A DNA stretch of 64,000 nucleotides from Methylobacterium sp. J-067 (GTDB taxonomy: Bacteria > Pseudomonadota > Alphaproteobacteria > Rhizobiales > Beijerinckiaceae): contig NZ_JAKSXZ010000110.1 in the NCBI RefSeq assembly GCF_022829465.1, positions 392,982 to 456,981 of the forward strand. Reading direction: 5' to 3'. The notes under the pieces were generated by a model that did no database searches, was not told where the DNA came from, and saw nothing but the letters and a program-made list of their open reading frames with translations. A program made the position numbers and the translations under genes. The stretch's first letter is position 1, and every line of letters begins with the position of its first letter. Shown here piece after piece: positions 48,641 to 57,135 of the stretch.

Positions 48641-49345
48641 ATGACGAAGGAGGCGCGCGCCCGGCCCAACCTCGAAGGAGTCGCTTCGGCCGACCGGGTG
48701 TTGACCGTGCTGACGGCCTTCCGGCGGGGCGACGACGCCCTGGAGCTCTCGGAGCTCGCCCGCCGCACAGCGCTCGTGAAGAGCACGATCATGCGACTGT
48801 GCATCTCGCTGGAGAAGTTCGACCTGATCGAGCGGCTAGATGACGGGCGTTACCGCCTGGGTGTCGAGGCGGCCCGGATCGGCTCGGTCTACCAGCAATC
48901 CTTCGCCCTGGAGGAGCGGATCGTCCCCGTCCTGGAACGGCTCGCCGCCGAGTCCCTGGAGACGGCCTCGTTCTATATCCGCCGGGGCAACCAGCGGCTC
49001 TGCCTGTTCCGGGCGGATTCGCCCTCGGCGCTGCGGATGAACGTCCGCCCCGGCGACATGCGGCCGATGGACGGATCCGCCATCGCCCAGGTGCTGAGAA
49101 CCTTCAGCGATCGAAGGGCTTCTGACAAAGGGGTGATCGCAGTGCCGCTCTACTCCTCCGGCATCACCGACCCTCATGTCGCATCGGTTGCGATGCCCGT
49201 GTTCGGGACGGAGCAGCGGCTGATCGGTGCCCTCGCTCTCTCGGGTCCGTCGTCAAGGTTGACGGTGGAGCAAGCAGAAACTCTCAAGCCGCGATTGCGG
49301 GAGGCCGGTGAACGCCTCTCGTCCGAGCTTGGCGCGCAGCTCTGA
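48641..49345 (+). CDS. IclR-family transcriptional regulator
   Basis: A 234-residue regulator. The winged HTH is at about residues 12-75 (GVASADRVLTVLTAFRRGDD, LARRTALVKSTIMRLCISLE) and an effector-binding domain fills the rest (ESLETASFYIRRGNQRLCLF, SGITDPHVASVAMPVFG). The ATG at 48641 follows a GGAAG site and gives a normal-length leader; earlier in-frame starts exist. It is divergent from the catabolic cluster and probably its local regulator, responding to an aromatic or organic acid. Confidence 0.9.
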   Translation: MTKEARARPNLEGVASADRVLTVLTAFRRGDDALELSELARRTALVKSTIMRLCISLEKFDLIERLDDGRYRLGVEAARIGSVYQQSFALEERIVPVLERLAAESLETASFYIRRGNQRLCLFRADSPSALRMNVRPGDMRPMDGSAIAQVLRTFSDRRASDKGVIAVPLYSSGITDPHVASVAMPVFGTEQRLIGALALSGPSSRLTVEQAETLKPRLREAGERLSSELGAQL

Positions 49346-49614
49346 GAAGGGCGACGCTACACCCAAGCCCCGACTGAACAAAGAACGATGATATAAACGG
49401 ATTTCTGCCATATGTGCAGGCATTGAAAACCAGCGGGATGAAGTCGTTCACCGTCGTTCCGCTTTTTGAGCCGCGAAGCATCGAAGCGGCCGCCGGGGCG
49501 CTAACGCGGTATCTCAACTGAACTGTTGCTCTTCGAGCCACAGGCACCTGAAATCTTCGGCAGATACACAGTTGAGCGTTGACGCCGCTCACCTCTACGT
49601 CCTACGCGCAGACT

Positions 49615-49989
49615 ATGAGCACGCTGCGGCCAAGCTGGGCGCCTATCCGCGTGGCCCTCGCTGTGGCCGCGCTGTACGCGCTCGCTCTGCAGAGCATTCT
49701 CGGCGGTGTACTCTCGGCCAGCCTTTCCGGGCCGGACCACCACCTTTGCGCAGGAGCCCTCGGAACTGATGACACCGGGCCGGCTAAGCCGTTGCCCGCA
49801 CATGCCGGCTGCGAGTGCTGCACCCCGGCACATGTCCAGCCGATAAGTCATGCTCCCATTCTCGCGGTCACGACCATCGTTTGGCCGCGTCGCAACGCCG
49901 TGAGACTCGCGTGGCGGCCGGAGGTCGTTGCGGTTCCGCGCGCTCCCCCTCGGTTCCAAGCACACGCACGAGCACCGCCCGTCGTCTGA
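49615..49989 (+). CDS. DUF2946-like exported protein with CxCC motif
   Basis: A 124-residue protein with a signal-anchor (IRVALAVAALYALALQSIL) and a His/Cys stretch: DHHLCAGALG, then HAGCECCTPAH at about residues 76-86. Small exported proteins of this kind (DUF2946) usually precede TonB-dependent receptors for copper or other metals, as here. A metal-binding or metal-uptake role is inferred. The start may also be TTG at 49579. Confidence 0.65.
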   Translation: MSTLRPSWAPIRVALAVAALYALALQSILGGVLSASLSGPDHHLCAGALGTDDTGPAKPLPAHAGCECCTPAHVQPISHAPILAVTTIVWPRRNAVRLAWRPEVVAVPRAPPRFQAHARAPPVV

Positions 49990-50033
49990 GCTGATCTTGT
50001 CATCCTGATCACTCGGACCATGGACGTCTCATC

Positions 50034-52184
50034 ATGCACCGCATACCTCGGGTCGCGCTGAATGCCGCCCTGTTGCCGACGCTGCTCGCCTCCACGTCGG
50101 CCTTCGCCCAATCTGCCGCCCCGCAATCCGTCACCCTCCCCGAGCTCAGCGTGGCGGGCTCGTCCGCACCGAGCGTCGGCACGTCGCCCACATCGGGCGA
50201 GAATTCCGGCTCCGTCACGGTGCCCAGCGTCGCCCAGCAGCGCGCCGCAGTGAACTCGACCGTCGGCTCGGTCGCGTTCGTCGATGCCAAGGACTTTCAG
50301 GACCGTTACGCCAACACCCTCCGAGACGTGCTCAAGGACGTTCCGGGCGTCTACGTGCAGGAGCGTTACGGGCAGGAGTTGCGCCTCTCCATCCGCGGTT
50401 CCGGCGTTGCCCGGGGCTTCCATCTGCGCGGCATCGAGGTGCTGCAGGACGGGATCCCATTCAACCTCGCGGACGGCAGCGGCGACTTCTACCAGATCGA
50501 CCCGCTCGCCCTGCGCTCGGCCGAGGTCTACAAGGGCGGCAACGCGCTGACCTTCGGCGCTACGACGATCGGCGGCGCGGTCAACTTCGTCACGCCCACC
50601 GCCTACACGGCCTTTGCGCCGAACATCCTGCGCATCGACGGCGGCAGCTTCGGAACGATCCGGGAGAACTTCCAGGTCTCGCGGATCTCGGGGCCGGTCG
50701 ATGTCATGGTCAACGGCACCTTCACCAACGCGGAGGGGTACCGGATCCACGAGACTCAGCGGACCCAGAACTTCAACGCCAACATCGGCTATCAGCTCGC
50801 CCCCGGGGTCGAGACGCGGTTCTACCTCGGCGGCTACCTGACCGACCAAAAGCTGCCCGGCTCCATCACGCTCAGCCAAGCCCTCAACACGCCCCGGATC
50901 GCGAACCTCGCGGCCCTCACGGGCAACCAGTCGCGGCAGGTCGAGACCGAACGGGTCGCCAACCGCACGTCGTTCCTGCTCGACGTCGGCAAGCTCGATA
51001 TCGACACCTGGGCCATTCACAAGAACCTCTATCACCCGATCTTCCAGATGATCGACCAGGATGGCTGGACCTACGGAATCAGCCCGCATTGGGCCGGCAC
51101 CTTCGACGTCGGCGGTTTCCGCAACGACACGATCCTAGGCCTGCGGGCCTTCGCGGGGGTCAACTCGGCGCAGCAATTCGTCAACATCAGCGGCCAGCGG
51201 GGGGCGCAGACCCTGCAAGCTGTGCAGAGCGCTTCGAACTATGAAGCCTATGGCGAGAACCGATTCTGGTTCCTGCCCGACGTGGCGCTGATGACTGGCG
51301 CCAAGCTGTTTTCTTCGAACCGCACCTACAGCAACAAGGGCGGCCTTCCGGCGAGCCCGACCGTCCAGTACGGCAATATCACCTATGAGGGGGTCAATCC
51401 GAAGATCGGATTGCTGTGGCAGCCCCTGCCGGACATCCAGGTCTTCGCCGACATCACCCGCTCGCGCGACGTGCCCGACTTCGGCGATCTGGTGCAGCAG
51501 AACCTGCTCAGCGCCACCTTCGTCCCGCTTGCGGCACAGCGGGCCTGGACATACGAGGCCGGCACCCGTGGGCACATCGACCGGCTGACCTGGGATGTCA
51601 CGCTCTACCGCGCCGAGTTGCGCGACGAGTTGATCAACTTCTCGACCAATCCAGGCCTCGGCATCCAGGCGGCCACGTTCAACGCACCTCGGACGATCCA
51701 CCAGGGGGTGGAAGCTGCCGTTTCCCTCGATCTCGTCCGAGACCTGACCGGGATCGGCGATACGCTGGCGGTCACCCAGATCTGGACGCACAACGACTTC
51801 CGGTTCGTGCGCGATCCTGTCTACGGCAACAACCGCATCGCCGGCATCCCCGACGACGTCCTCCGCACCGTCCTGAGCTACCGTCACCCGAGTGGCTTCT
51901 ATTTCGCCCCTTCGGTGGACTGGGTGCCTCAGGGGCCGTTCGCGGACCATGCCAACAGCCTGCAGGCGCCTAACTACACGCTCTTCAATATCCAGACCGG
52001 CATCGACTTTGCCAACGGCGTGTCGCTGTTCGTGGACGCCCGCAACCTGACCGACGAGCGCTACATCTCCGACATCGCGGTCGTCGCCAACGCACGAACC
52101 ACAATTGGCGGTGCTGACGCGCTGGCGGCGTTCTACCCCGGCAACGGCCGCAGCGTGTTCGCCGGCGTGCGCGCTTCGTTCTAA
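50034..52184 (+). CDS. TonB-dependent outer-membrane receptor
   Basis: A 716-residue receptor. A signal peptide (about 1-25, ending AFAQ) leads into a Ser/Pro-rich N-terminus. The plug (about 70-190) contains RDVLKDVPGVYVQERYGQEL, RGSGVARGFHLRGIEVLQDG and GGNALTFGATTIGGAVNFVT. A 22-strand barrel follows, ending RSVFAGVRASF with the C-terminal Phe required for assembly. The substrate is unknown; the upstream DUF2946 gene suggests a metal, possibly copper or a metallophore. It is 44 bases after the DUF2946 gene. Confidence 0.9.
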   Translation: MHRIPRVALNAALLPTLLASTSAFAQSAAPQSVTLPELSVAGSSAPSVGTSPTSGENSGSVTVPSVAQQRAAVNSTVGSVAFVDAKDFQDRYANTLRDVLKDVPGVYVQERYGQELRLSIRGSGVARGFHLRGIEVLQDGIPFNLADGSGDFYQIDPLALRSAEVYKGGNALTFGATTIGGAVNFVTPTAYTAFAPNILRIDGGSFGTIRENFQVSRISGPVDVMVNGTFTNAEGYRIHETQRTQNFNANIGYQLAPGVETRFYLGGYLTDQKLPGSITLSQALNTPRIANLAALTGNQSRQVETERVANRTSFLLDVGKLDIDTWAIHKNLYHPIFQMIDQDGWTYGISPHWAGTFDVGGFRNDTILGLRAFAGVNSAQQFVNISGQRGAQTLQAVQSASNYEAYGENRFWFLPDVALMTGAKLFSSNRTYSNKGGLPASPTVQYGNITYEGVNPKIGLLWQPLPDIQVFADITRSRDVPDFGDLVQQNLLSATFVPLAAQRAWTYEAGTRGHIDRLTWDVTLYRAELRDELINFSTNPGLGIQAATFNAPRTIHQGVEAAVSLDLVRDLTGIGDTLAVTQIWTHNDFRFVRDPVYGNNRIAGIPDDVLRTVLSYRHPSGFYFAPSVDWVPQGPFADHANSLQAPNYTLFNIQTGIDFANGVSLFVDARNLTDERYISDIAVVANARTTIGGADALAAFYPGNGRSVFAGVRASF

Positions 52185-52204
52185 GACCTCTGGGATCGTC
52201 TGCG

Positions 52205-52283
52205 GCCGCGCTAGTTCAGTGAGGTCAGCACATCCGCCGGCCATACGGTCGGGTTGTAGGTTCGAGCCCCGCTTCCTCCGTCA
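52205..52283 (+). pseudogene. tRNA-like relic
   Basis: The D-arm signature TAGTTCAGT and AGCAC, an anticodon-arm region and the T-arm GTAGG-TTCGAGC-CCCGC occur in tRNA order over 79 bases. However, the acceptor halves (GCCGCGC and TTCCTCC) do not pair, position 33 is not U and the anticodon stem is partly unpaired. The anticodon position would read GCC (Gly). It is best read as a decayed or chimeric tRNA, perhaps the footprint of an integration event. No integrase is visible nearby. Confidence 0.3.
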
Positions 52284-52296
52284 ATGGCAGGGCCGA

Positions 52297-52455
52297 CTAC
52301 GCCACCAAGGCGATGGCGGCCCCCGCCAAGCCAAGACCGACGAGGAACAGACCACCGCCCATCGCCTCGAAGACCGGACGCTGGCGTCGCATCCATAGGG
52401 AGGCAGCGACGATGCCCGCGCCTGCAACGATACAGAACACGCCCAACGACATCAT
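52297..52455 (-). CDS. small two-helix membrane protein
   Basis: A 52-residue protein, MMSLGVFCIVAGAGIVAASL, then WMRRQRPVFEAMGGG and a second hydrophobic segment ending ALVA. The two membrane helices are linked by a basic loop. An excellent GGGAGG site lies before the ATG pair (52455 or 52452). No family is recognised. It is too short for most gene callers. Confidence 0.6.
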   Translation of the reverse strand: MMSLGVFCIVAGAGIVAASLWMRRQRPVFEAMGGGLFLVGLGLAGAAIALVA

Positions 52456-53043
52456 GCTGGCCTCCCTTCCGACTGCGACAGGAAGCGTACGGTTAAGACG
52501 CGATGCAGTTCCTTGGGTGAAGGGCGACCCACAGGCTTATCAGCCTGTCTGCGAACGCTGCTCGCGCATCCGGTGCGGATAGCTAACTCCACCAGTTTTC
52601 AAGAGGTTTTAGTGAACAACGTTTGGATGCGAGATGTTTAGAATTTCGACGAGTTATTGCGGATATTGAAGTGAATGTCCATTATTCGAGCGGATCTGGC
52701 CATACGAGGATTGAAGAGTTCCAGTCCCTGGTGGAGCTAGTCGTCATAATTATCAAACGAACGATGCATGAGCGGGTCACGCACCACAAACCAATACGTG
52801 CCCGATCTGCCTGATAGGATAATTCGCGCGCCCCACCGCCTTCGGTAGGACCTTCTTCGTGGTGGTACGCTGTCTGCAGATACCGTGAAACAATCAGCAA
52901 TTTACAATTTGGCGCACTTCATTCCCTAAAATCAAATCGATATCGACGTGCAACACTATCGACAAATTTTCAACACCAATCCGTCGATCGTTGAAAATAT
53001 TTTCTGATGTTGTACATTCCAGAGCACAATCTTCAAGAATGAA
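52456..53043. other. AT-rich intergenic region without a supported gene
   Basis: About 590 bases, clearly lower in GC than the rest of the window from about 52,560 on. Two short frames of about 60-70 codons on opposite strands have poor codon use and no ribosome site. A perfect 12-base palindrome GAAAATATTTTC (52993-53004) lies about 40 bases before the Gly-Asn protein gene and may belong to its promoter. Confidence 0.5.
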
Positions 53044-53682
53044 GTGAAAATCATGCGCAAACATTACATGACAATGACTGTGGTGCTACTTTCACTCTGG
53101 ACGATGGATGCTCACGCGCAGCTGGTGTCCGGGAACAACAACGGCAATGCCGGAAGCGGAACCGGGAACAGCAACGGCAACGGCAACGGGAATGGGAACG
53201 GCAGCAACAATTCGTTCGCCGGCGGCTCAGCCAATAACCTCGTCACCGTCCGTCAACGGCGTCAGGCGCCCAGCGTCGTCCCTCCCGGGCTGGCCGCCGC
53301 CGGCATCGAGAGCTGTCTGGGCAGCACGAGCGTTGGCGGTGCGGGCCCCGGCTTCGGGATCACCATCGGTGGCACGATGGTGGACCGGGGATGCAATCTG
53401 CGCCTGTTCTCCCGGACGCTCGACGCCCTCGGTCACCGGGTCGCCGCCACTCAGATTCTCTGCAACGATCCCGAGGTGGCCCAGGCCCTGATGGCCGAGG
53501 GGATCCGGTGCCAGGTCGGCGTCGGGGCGGAGCTTCAGCAAGCCGCCGACCTGTCGGGCGCAACGCGGGATGCCGATCACGAAGCGGATACGGCAGGCGC
53601 CTACGACGTCGCCGCCGCCGAGCAGGATCGCGAGGGCAGCGGACGGCGCTCCCGCCGGAGCCACGCCTCCGTACGGCGGTAG
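53044..53682 (+). CDS. secreted Gly-Asn repeat protein with four-cysteine domain (GN-A)
   Basis: A 212-residue protein, GTG start at 53044 or ATG at 53053. The signal peptide ends at MDAHAQ (about residue 25). A Gly-Asn stretch (about 30-56, GTGNSNGNGNGNGNG) and a conserved-looking domain (about 72-160) follow, the latter with PGLAAAGIESCLGSTSVGGA and cysteines at about 91, 117, 140 and 156, suggesting two disulfides. A charged, Arg-rich tail ends it. It shares the Gly-Asn feature with the three proteins at 56.8-58.1 kb but is the only one with a folded domain. Function is unknown; an extracellular or surface role is inferred. Confidence 0.75.
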   Translation: MKIMRKHYMTMTVVLLSLWTMDAHAQLVSGNNNGNAGSGTGNSNGNGNGNGNGSNNSFAGGSANNLVTVRQRRQAPSVVPPGLAAAGIESCLGSTSVGGAGPGFGITIGGTMVDRGCNLRLFSRTLDALGHRVAATQILCNDPEVAQALMAEGIRCQVGVGAELQQAADLSGATRDADHEADTAGAYDVAAAEQDREGSGRRSRRSHASVRR

Positions 53683-54001
53683 CTTAACCCGAGCGTCGGT
53701 TCAGAATATCCGAAATCGTTCATTCGCCGGTCGGATTCGCCGATGTGAGCTGAAACGTAACAAAAAACTAAAATATGTATAGTGATCCTATTAACCGCCC
53801 ATGTGGGTTTAGGGGGAATCGTTTCAATTGTTTTCAGGCCTCTGACAGTCTCGCATTTGTCAGTTGATTGGCGTAAAAATGGTTTGGCAATGCTCCAATT
53901 GTGAGTCGTCTATGAGCGCGGTGTGTAACGTCGTGCACTCGATGCCTCTCTGATCGCCGCGAGTATACCGCGCGGTCGGGTGGTGCGATTGCCGGGGTCT
54001 T
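53683..54001. other. AT-rich gap upstream of the FixL-like kinase
   Basis: A 319-base region of reduced GC between GN-A and the sensor kinase. I see no supported gene, no clear terminator hairpin and no FixK/FNR box (TTGAT-N4-ATCAA) in it. It presumably holds the promoter of the two-component operon. Confidence 0.5.
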
Positions 54002-55561
54002 ATGCGAGCCATGGTCATTGCTGACGAGTCCCCTGCCACTTCAACGAATGCTCTCGACGAATCGACCGTCGAAGAGCTTCGCCACACCCTCGACGAGGTG
54101 GGGATCTGCGTGTGGTCGCTCGACATCGCGACGGGCCACGTCACAACCTCACCGACCTGTGCACGTCTGTTCGGCGTCCCGATGGAGCGCCTGACCAACT
54201 TTGCCGACATTCAGGCCGTCGTGCATCCCATCGACCGCCCGCTCCGGGCGGACGCCATCGAGCGGGCGTTGAACGAGGGGGGGCGCTACGAGATCGATTA
54301 CCGGGTGGTGCGGCCCGATGGCCGGGTGTGCTGGCTCCGCTCACGAGGAAACGTCCGCCTGGACGCGGCCAAGCGTCCCTTTCACCTCCGCGGGGTGGTG
54401 ATGAGTATCGACGAGCAGAAGCGGGCCGAGATCGAGTTGCGCGCCAGCGAAGCTTACCTGTGCTCGATCCTCGACACCGTCCCGGAGGCCATGATCGTCA
54501 GCGACGAGGCCGGCGCCATCCACTCCTTCAGCTCGGCGGCAGAGCGGATGTTCGGCTTCATCTCCGACGAAGTCCTGGGCCTGAACGTGCGGATGCTGAT
54601 ACCGGAACCGGTCAGCGGCGAGCACGTCCGCCATCTCGCCCCCTCCGGCAACGTTGGGGAGCCGCGGTTCATCGGGAAGAACCGGGTCGTGACCGGGCGG
54701 CGGCGGGACGGCACCACCTTTCCCATGGAGCTCATCGTCGGCGAAATGCGCTCGGGGGAGCGGGTTTTCTTCACCGCGTTCATCAACGACCTGACGGAGC
54801 GTCAGCGCGCCGAGGCGCGGCTGCGCGACCTGCAATCCGAAGTCGCGCACATGTCCCGCCTCAGCGAAATGGGGGAGATGGCGTCCACGCTGGCGCACGA
54901 GCTGAACCAGCCGCTCGGTGCCATCGCCAACTACACGGAAGGCTGTCGCCGTCTGCTCGAACGGCCCGACGTCGCCTCCATCGCCAGGACGATCGAGGCC
55001 CTCGACAAGACGGCGAAGCAGGCGCTGCGCGCCGGACAGATCATCCGCCGCCTCCGCGAGTTCATCGCCCGCGGCGAGACGGAGAAAAAGTTCGAGCCGG
55101 TGGCCTGTCTGGTCGAGGAAGCCCGCGCGCTCGCCCTCGTCGGGGCCGGCGAGCAGGGCATCTCGGCCCGAATCATCCTCGACCCGAGCGCGGACACCGT
55201 TTTGGCCGACCGAGTCCAGGTTCAGCAGGTCCTCATCAACCTCATGCGCAACGCCCGCGAGGCGATGCAGCAATCCGATCGCCGGGAGCTGACCATCGAG
55301 GCGAGGCCGATCGGGCCGGGCTTCGCCGAGATCGCCGTATCGGACACTGGCCCCGGCATCGCGGCGGAGGTGGCCGACCGCCTGTTCCTGCCTTTCGTGA
55401 CCACCAAGCAAACCGGCATGGGCGTCGGACTCTCGATCTGCCGCACCATCGTCGAAGCCCATGGCGGACGCCTGACCGTGGAGCGCAACGCGCAGGGCGG
55501 GGCGACCTTCCGGCTGACGCTTCCGACCGCGCTCAAGGAGGATTTGAGCGATGCCGGGTAG
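54002..55561 (+). CDS. FixL-like PAS sensor histidine kinase (probable haem oxygen sensor)
   Basis: A 519-residue cytoplasmic kinase without membrane segments. PAS-1 lies at about 25-140 and PAS-2 at about 145-265. HisKA has phospho-acceptor H299 in TLAHELNQPLGAIANY, and HATPase_c (about 390-510) contains NLMRNAREAM and SDTGPGI. PAS-2 is closely FixL-like (RVVTGRRRDGTTFPMELIVG). Aligned by eye with Bradyrhizobium FixL, H208 matches the haem-ligating H200 and R228 matches the oxygen-sensing R220. It therefore probably senses oxygen through haem. It overlaps the FixJ-like gene by 11 bases. Confidence 0.88.
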   Translation: MRAMVIADESPATSTNALDESTVEELRHTLDEVGICVWSLDIATGHVTTSPTCARLFGVPMERLTNFADIQAVVHPIDRPLRADAIERALNEGGRYEIDYRVVRPDGRVCWLRSRGNVRLDAAKRPFHLRGVVMSIDEQKRAEIELRASEAYLCSILDTVPEAMIVSDEAGAIHSFSSAAERMFGFISDEVLGLNVRMLIPEPVSGEHVRHLAPSGNVGEPRFIGKNRVVTGRRRDGTTFPMELIVGEMRSGERVFFTAFINDLTERQRAEARLRDLQSEVAHMSRLSEMGEMASTLAHELNQPLGAIANYTEGCRRLLERPDVASIARTIEALDKTAKQALRAGQIIRRLREFIARGETEKKFEPVACLVEEARALALVGAGEQGISARIILDPSADTVLADRVQVQQVLINLMRNAREAMQQSDRRELTIEARPIGPGFAEIAVSDTGPGIAAEVADRLFLPFVTTKQTGMGVGLSICRTIVEAHGGRLTVERNAQGGATFRLTLPTALKEDLSDAG

Positions 55562-56159
55562 ACTCGTGCACGTCGTGGACGACGACGAGGCGATGCGGGA
55601 ATCGCTCACGTTCCTGCTGTGGACCGCAGGCTTCGAAGTCATTGCGTATGAATCGGGAACGGAACTGCTCGAGCGTCTCAAGCGATCCGCGTCCGGTTGC
55701 ATTCTCACCGATATCCGCATGCCCGGGCTCGATGGGCTGGATCTGCTCCGGAACCTGCGGGCCACGGGGCACAAGCTCCCGATCGTAATGATGACGGGCC
55801 ATGGAGAGGTGCCTGTGGCGGTCGAGGCCATGAAGCTTGGCGCCTGCGACTTCCTGGAGAAGCCGTTCGACGACACGTCGCTCCTCCATACCCTGAGTTC
55901 CGCCTTGGACCGGGACGGCCTCGTTCCCGCCTCCGATCCCAGCCTTCTGGATTTCGTGCGCCGTGTCGGAACCCTGACGGAACGCGAGCGCCAGGTGCTG
56001 GACGCCCTCGTGGCCGGCGGCACGAGCAAGGAGATTGCGCGCCTCCTCGACATCAGCCCCCGGACGGTCGAAATCTACAGGGCCAAGCTCATGTCAAAGA
56101 CCAGGGCGGGCAACCTTCAGGAGCTCGTACGCTGGTCGGTGCTCGCCGGCATCGCCTAG
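55551..56159 (+). CDS. FixJ-like response regulator
   Basis: A 202-residue regulator with a receiver domain (1-120; phospho-acceptor D54 in ILTDIRMPG, T-loop MMTGHGEVPVAVEAMKLGA) and a LuxR-type HTH (about 138-195, LTERERQVLDALVAGGTSKE, SPRTVEIYRAKLM). Sequence and length match FixJ/TtrR-type regulators. The ATG at 55551 follows AAGGAGG and overlaps the kinase gene, so they are co-translated. No fixK is nearby; targets may include the Gly-Asn and exporter genes around it. Confidence 0.92.
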   Translation: MPGRLVHVVDDDEAMRESLTFLLWTAGFEVIAYESGTELLERLKRSASGCILTDIRMPGLDGLDLLRNLRATGHKLPIVMMTGHGEVPVAVEAMKLGACDFLEKPFDDTSLLHTLSSALDRDGLVPASDPSLLDFVRRVGTLTERERQVLDALVAGGTSKEIARLLDISPRTVEIYRAKLMSKTRAGNLQELVRWSVLAGIA

Positions 56160-56348
56160 CTAGTTGATCTCTAGACGACGCTGCGACTTTAGCGATCTCT
56201 GGCCTATTCTTTCGTATCTGTACCTACGAAATATTGCTTAAGAGCGAACCCTGAATATCGGATCTGGCGTGGAAGCTCTATGATCCAACCGTTCATTGGC
56301 GACCGTCGGTTTCATCCCGACCAAGGTCGGCAAGGCCGGGAGGTGACG

Positions 56349-56765
56349 ATGGACGACACGGTTCTGCGGCAGCGCGTGCTCAATGAGTTGGCCAATGCGC
56401 CGATGATCGATTCGGAGCAGATCCGCGTAACGGTCGAAGGCGGTGTCGTGACGCTCTCGGGCCGCGTCCGGACCTATGCCGAGAGGGCCGTCGCCGAGCG
56501 CGTGACCCTCCGCGTCCGCGGCGTGCGGGGTGTCGTCGTGAGGCTCGTGGCCGTGAAGCCGCCGTTTCGTCCGCCCGAGGTCAAGGACAGGATTCTCGCG
56601 GTCTTCCGCAGGAGCGCCACGAATCCGAAGACGATCCGGGTGAGGGGCGACCCTTCGATCCCCGTCGGCGGCGCGAACGTCCGGAGCGAACGCACGAAAG
56701 CCGAGCGCCACGCCTGGTCCGTCCCCGGCTTACACACCGTGGAGGATCGGCCGACACTCGGATGA
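56349..56765 (+). CDS. BON-domain protein
   Basis: A 138-residue protein with one clear BON domain (about 3-70: DDTVLRQRVLNELANAPMID, then IRVTVEGGVVTLSGRVRTYA and RVRGVRGVVV). A second, incomplete BON-like part follows (about 75-110). The ATG at 56349 follows GGAGGTGACG, a very good ribosome site; an in-frame start at 56280 is less likely. BON domains bind membranes or envelope lipids; this one has no signal peptide. It converges with the GN-B gene. Confidence 0.82.
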   Translation: MDDTVLRQRVLNELANAPMIDSEQIRVTVEGGVVTLSGRVRTYAERAVAERVTLRVRGVRGVVVRLVAVKPPFRPPEVKDRILAVFRRSATNPKTIRVRGDPSIPVGGANVRSERTKAERHAWSVPGLHTVEDRPTLG

Positions 56766-56770
56766 GCCTG

Positions 56771-57082
56771 CTACCGAGACGGCCCGTCACGAAAGGGGCC
56801 GTATCCATTCCCGACCCCGTTCCGACTGGAGCCGTTCCCATTCCCGTTCGAGCGGTTGCCGTTGCCGTTGAAGCTTCCGCTGTTGCCGTTGCCGTTGAAG
56901 TTCCCGACATTCCCGTTGCCGTTGAAATTCCCGGAGCCCCAGCGGGGCGGCGGGGGATTCCCGGCCTTGCCCGCCTGAGTCGAGACCGCCCACACCGACG
57001 CCGTGGGCCGGTCGGGCCCGGGTAGGCAGGCGGCGCCGAGGCCGAGGGGCAGCAGAAGCGGGTTGGCGATACAGGCGAACAT
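56771..57082 (-). CDS. Gly-Asn repeat protein (GN-B)
   Basis: A 103-residue protein with a hydrophobic N-terminal signal (MFACIANPLLLPLGLGAACL; a Cys near residue 19 could be a poor lipobox). A Pro/Ala linker precedes repeats of NFNGNGN / SFNGNGN / NGNGNGS. The start may be ATG 57082 or TTG 57088, the latter five bases after GGGAGG. It is the third gene of a minus-strand set GN-D, GN-C, GN-B, with 53 bases to GN-C. No known family; it is related by repeat type to its neighbours. Confidence 0.55.
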   Translation of the reverse strand: MFACIANPLLLPLGLGAACLPGPDRPTASVWAVSTQAGKAGNPPPPRWGSGNFNGNGNVGNFNGNGNSGSFNGNGNRSNGNGNGSSRNGVGNGYGPFRDGPSR

Positions 57083-57135
57083 CAACAAGACAGCCTCCCC
57101 CCCCTCGCGCGCGGCACGCGCCCCTCCCGACGCGA

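Noticed and set aside
52216..52260. GC-rich hairpin CCGGCC-ATAC-GGTCGG after the TonB receptor as a terminator
   Set aside because: No U-tract follows, and the hairpin lies inside the tRNA-like arrangement.
52623..52900. Two short overlapping frames on opposite strands in the AT-rich gap
   Set aside because: Codon use differs from all neighbours, with no ribosome site or protein features.
53683..54001. FixK/FNR-type box upstream of the FixL-like kinase
   Set aside because: Only half matches such as TTGATTGGCG were found; the second half-site is missing.
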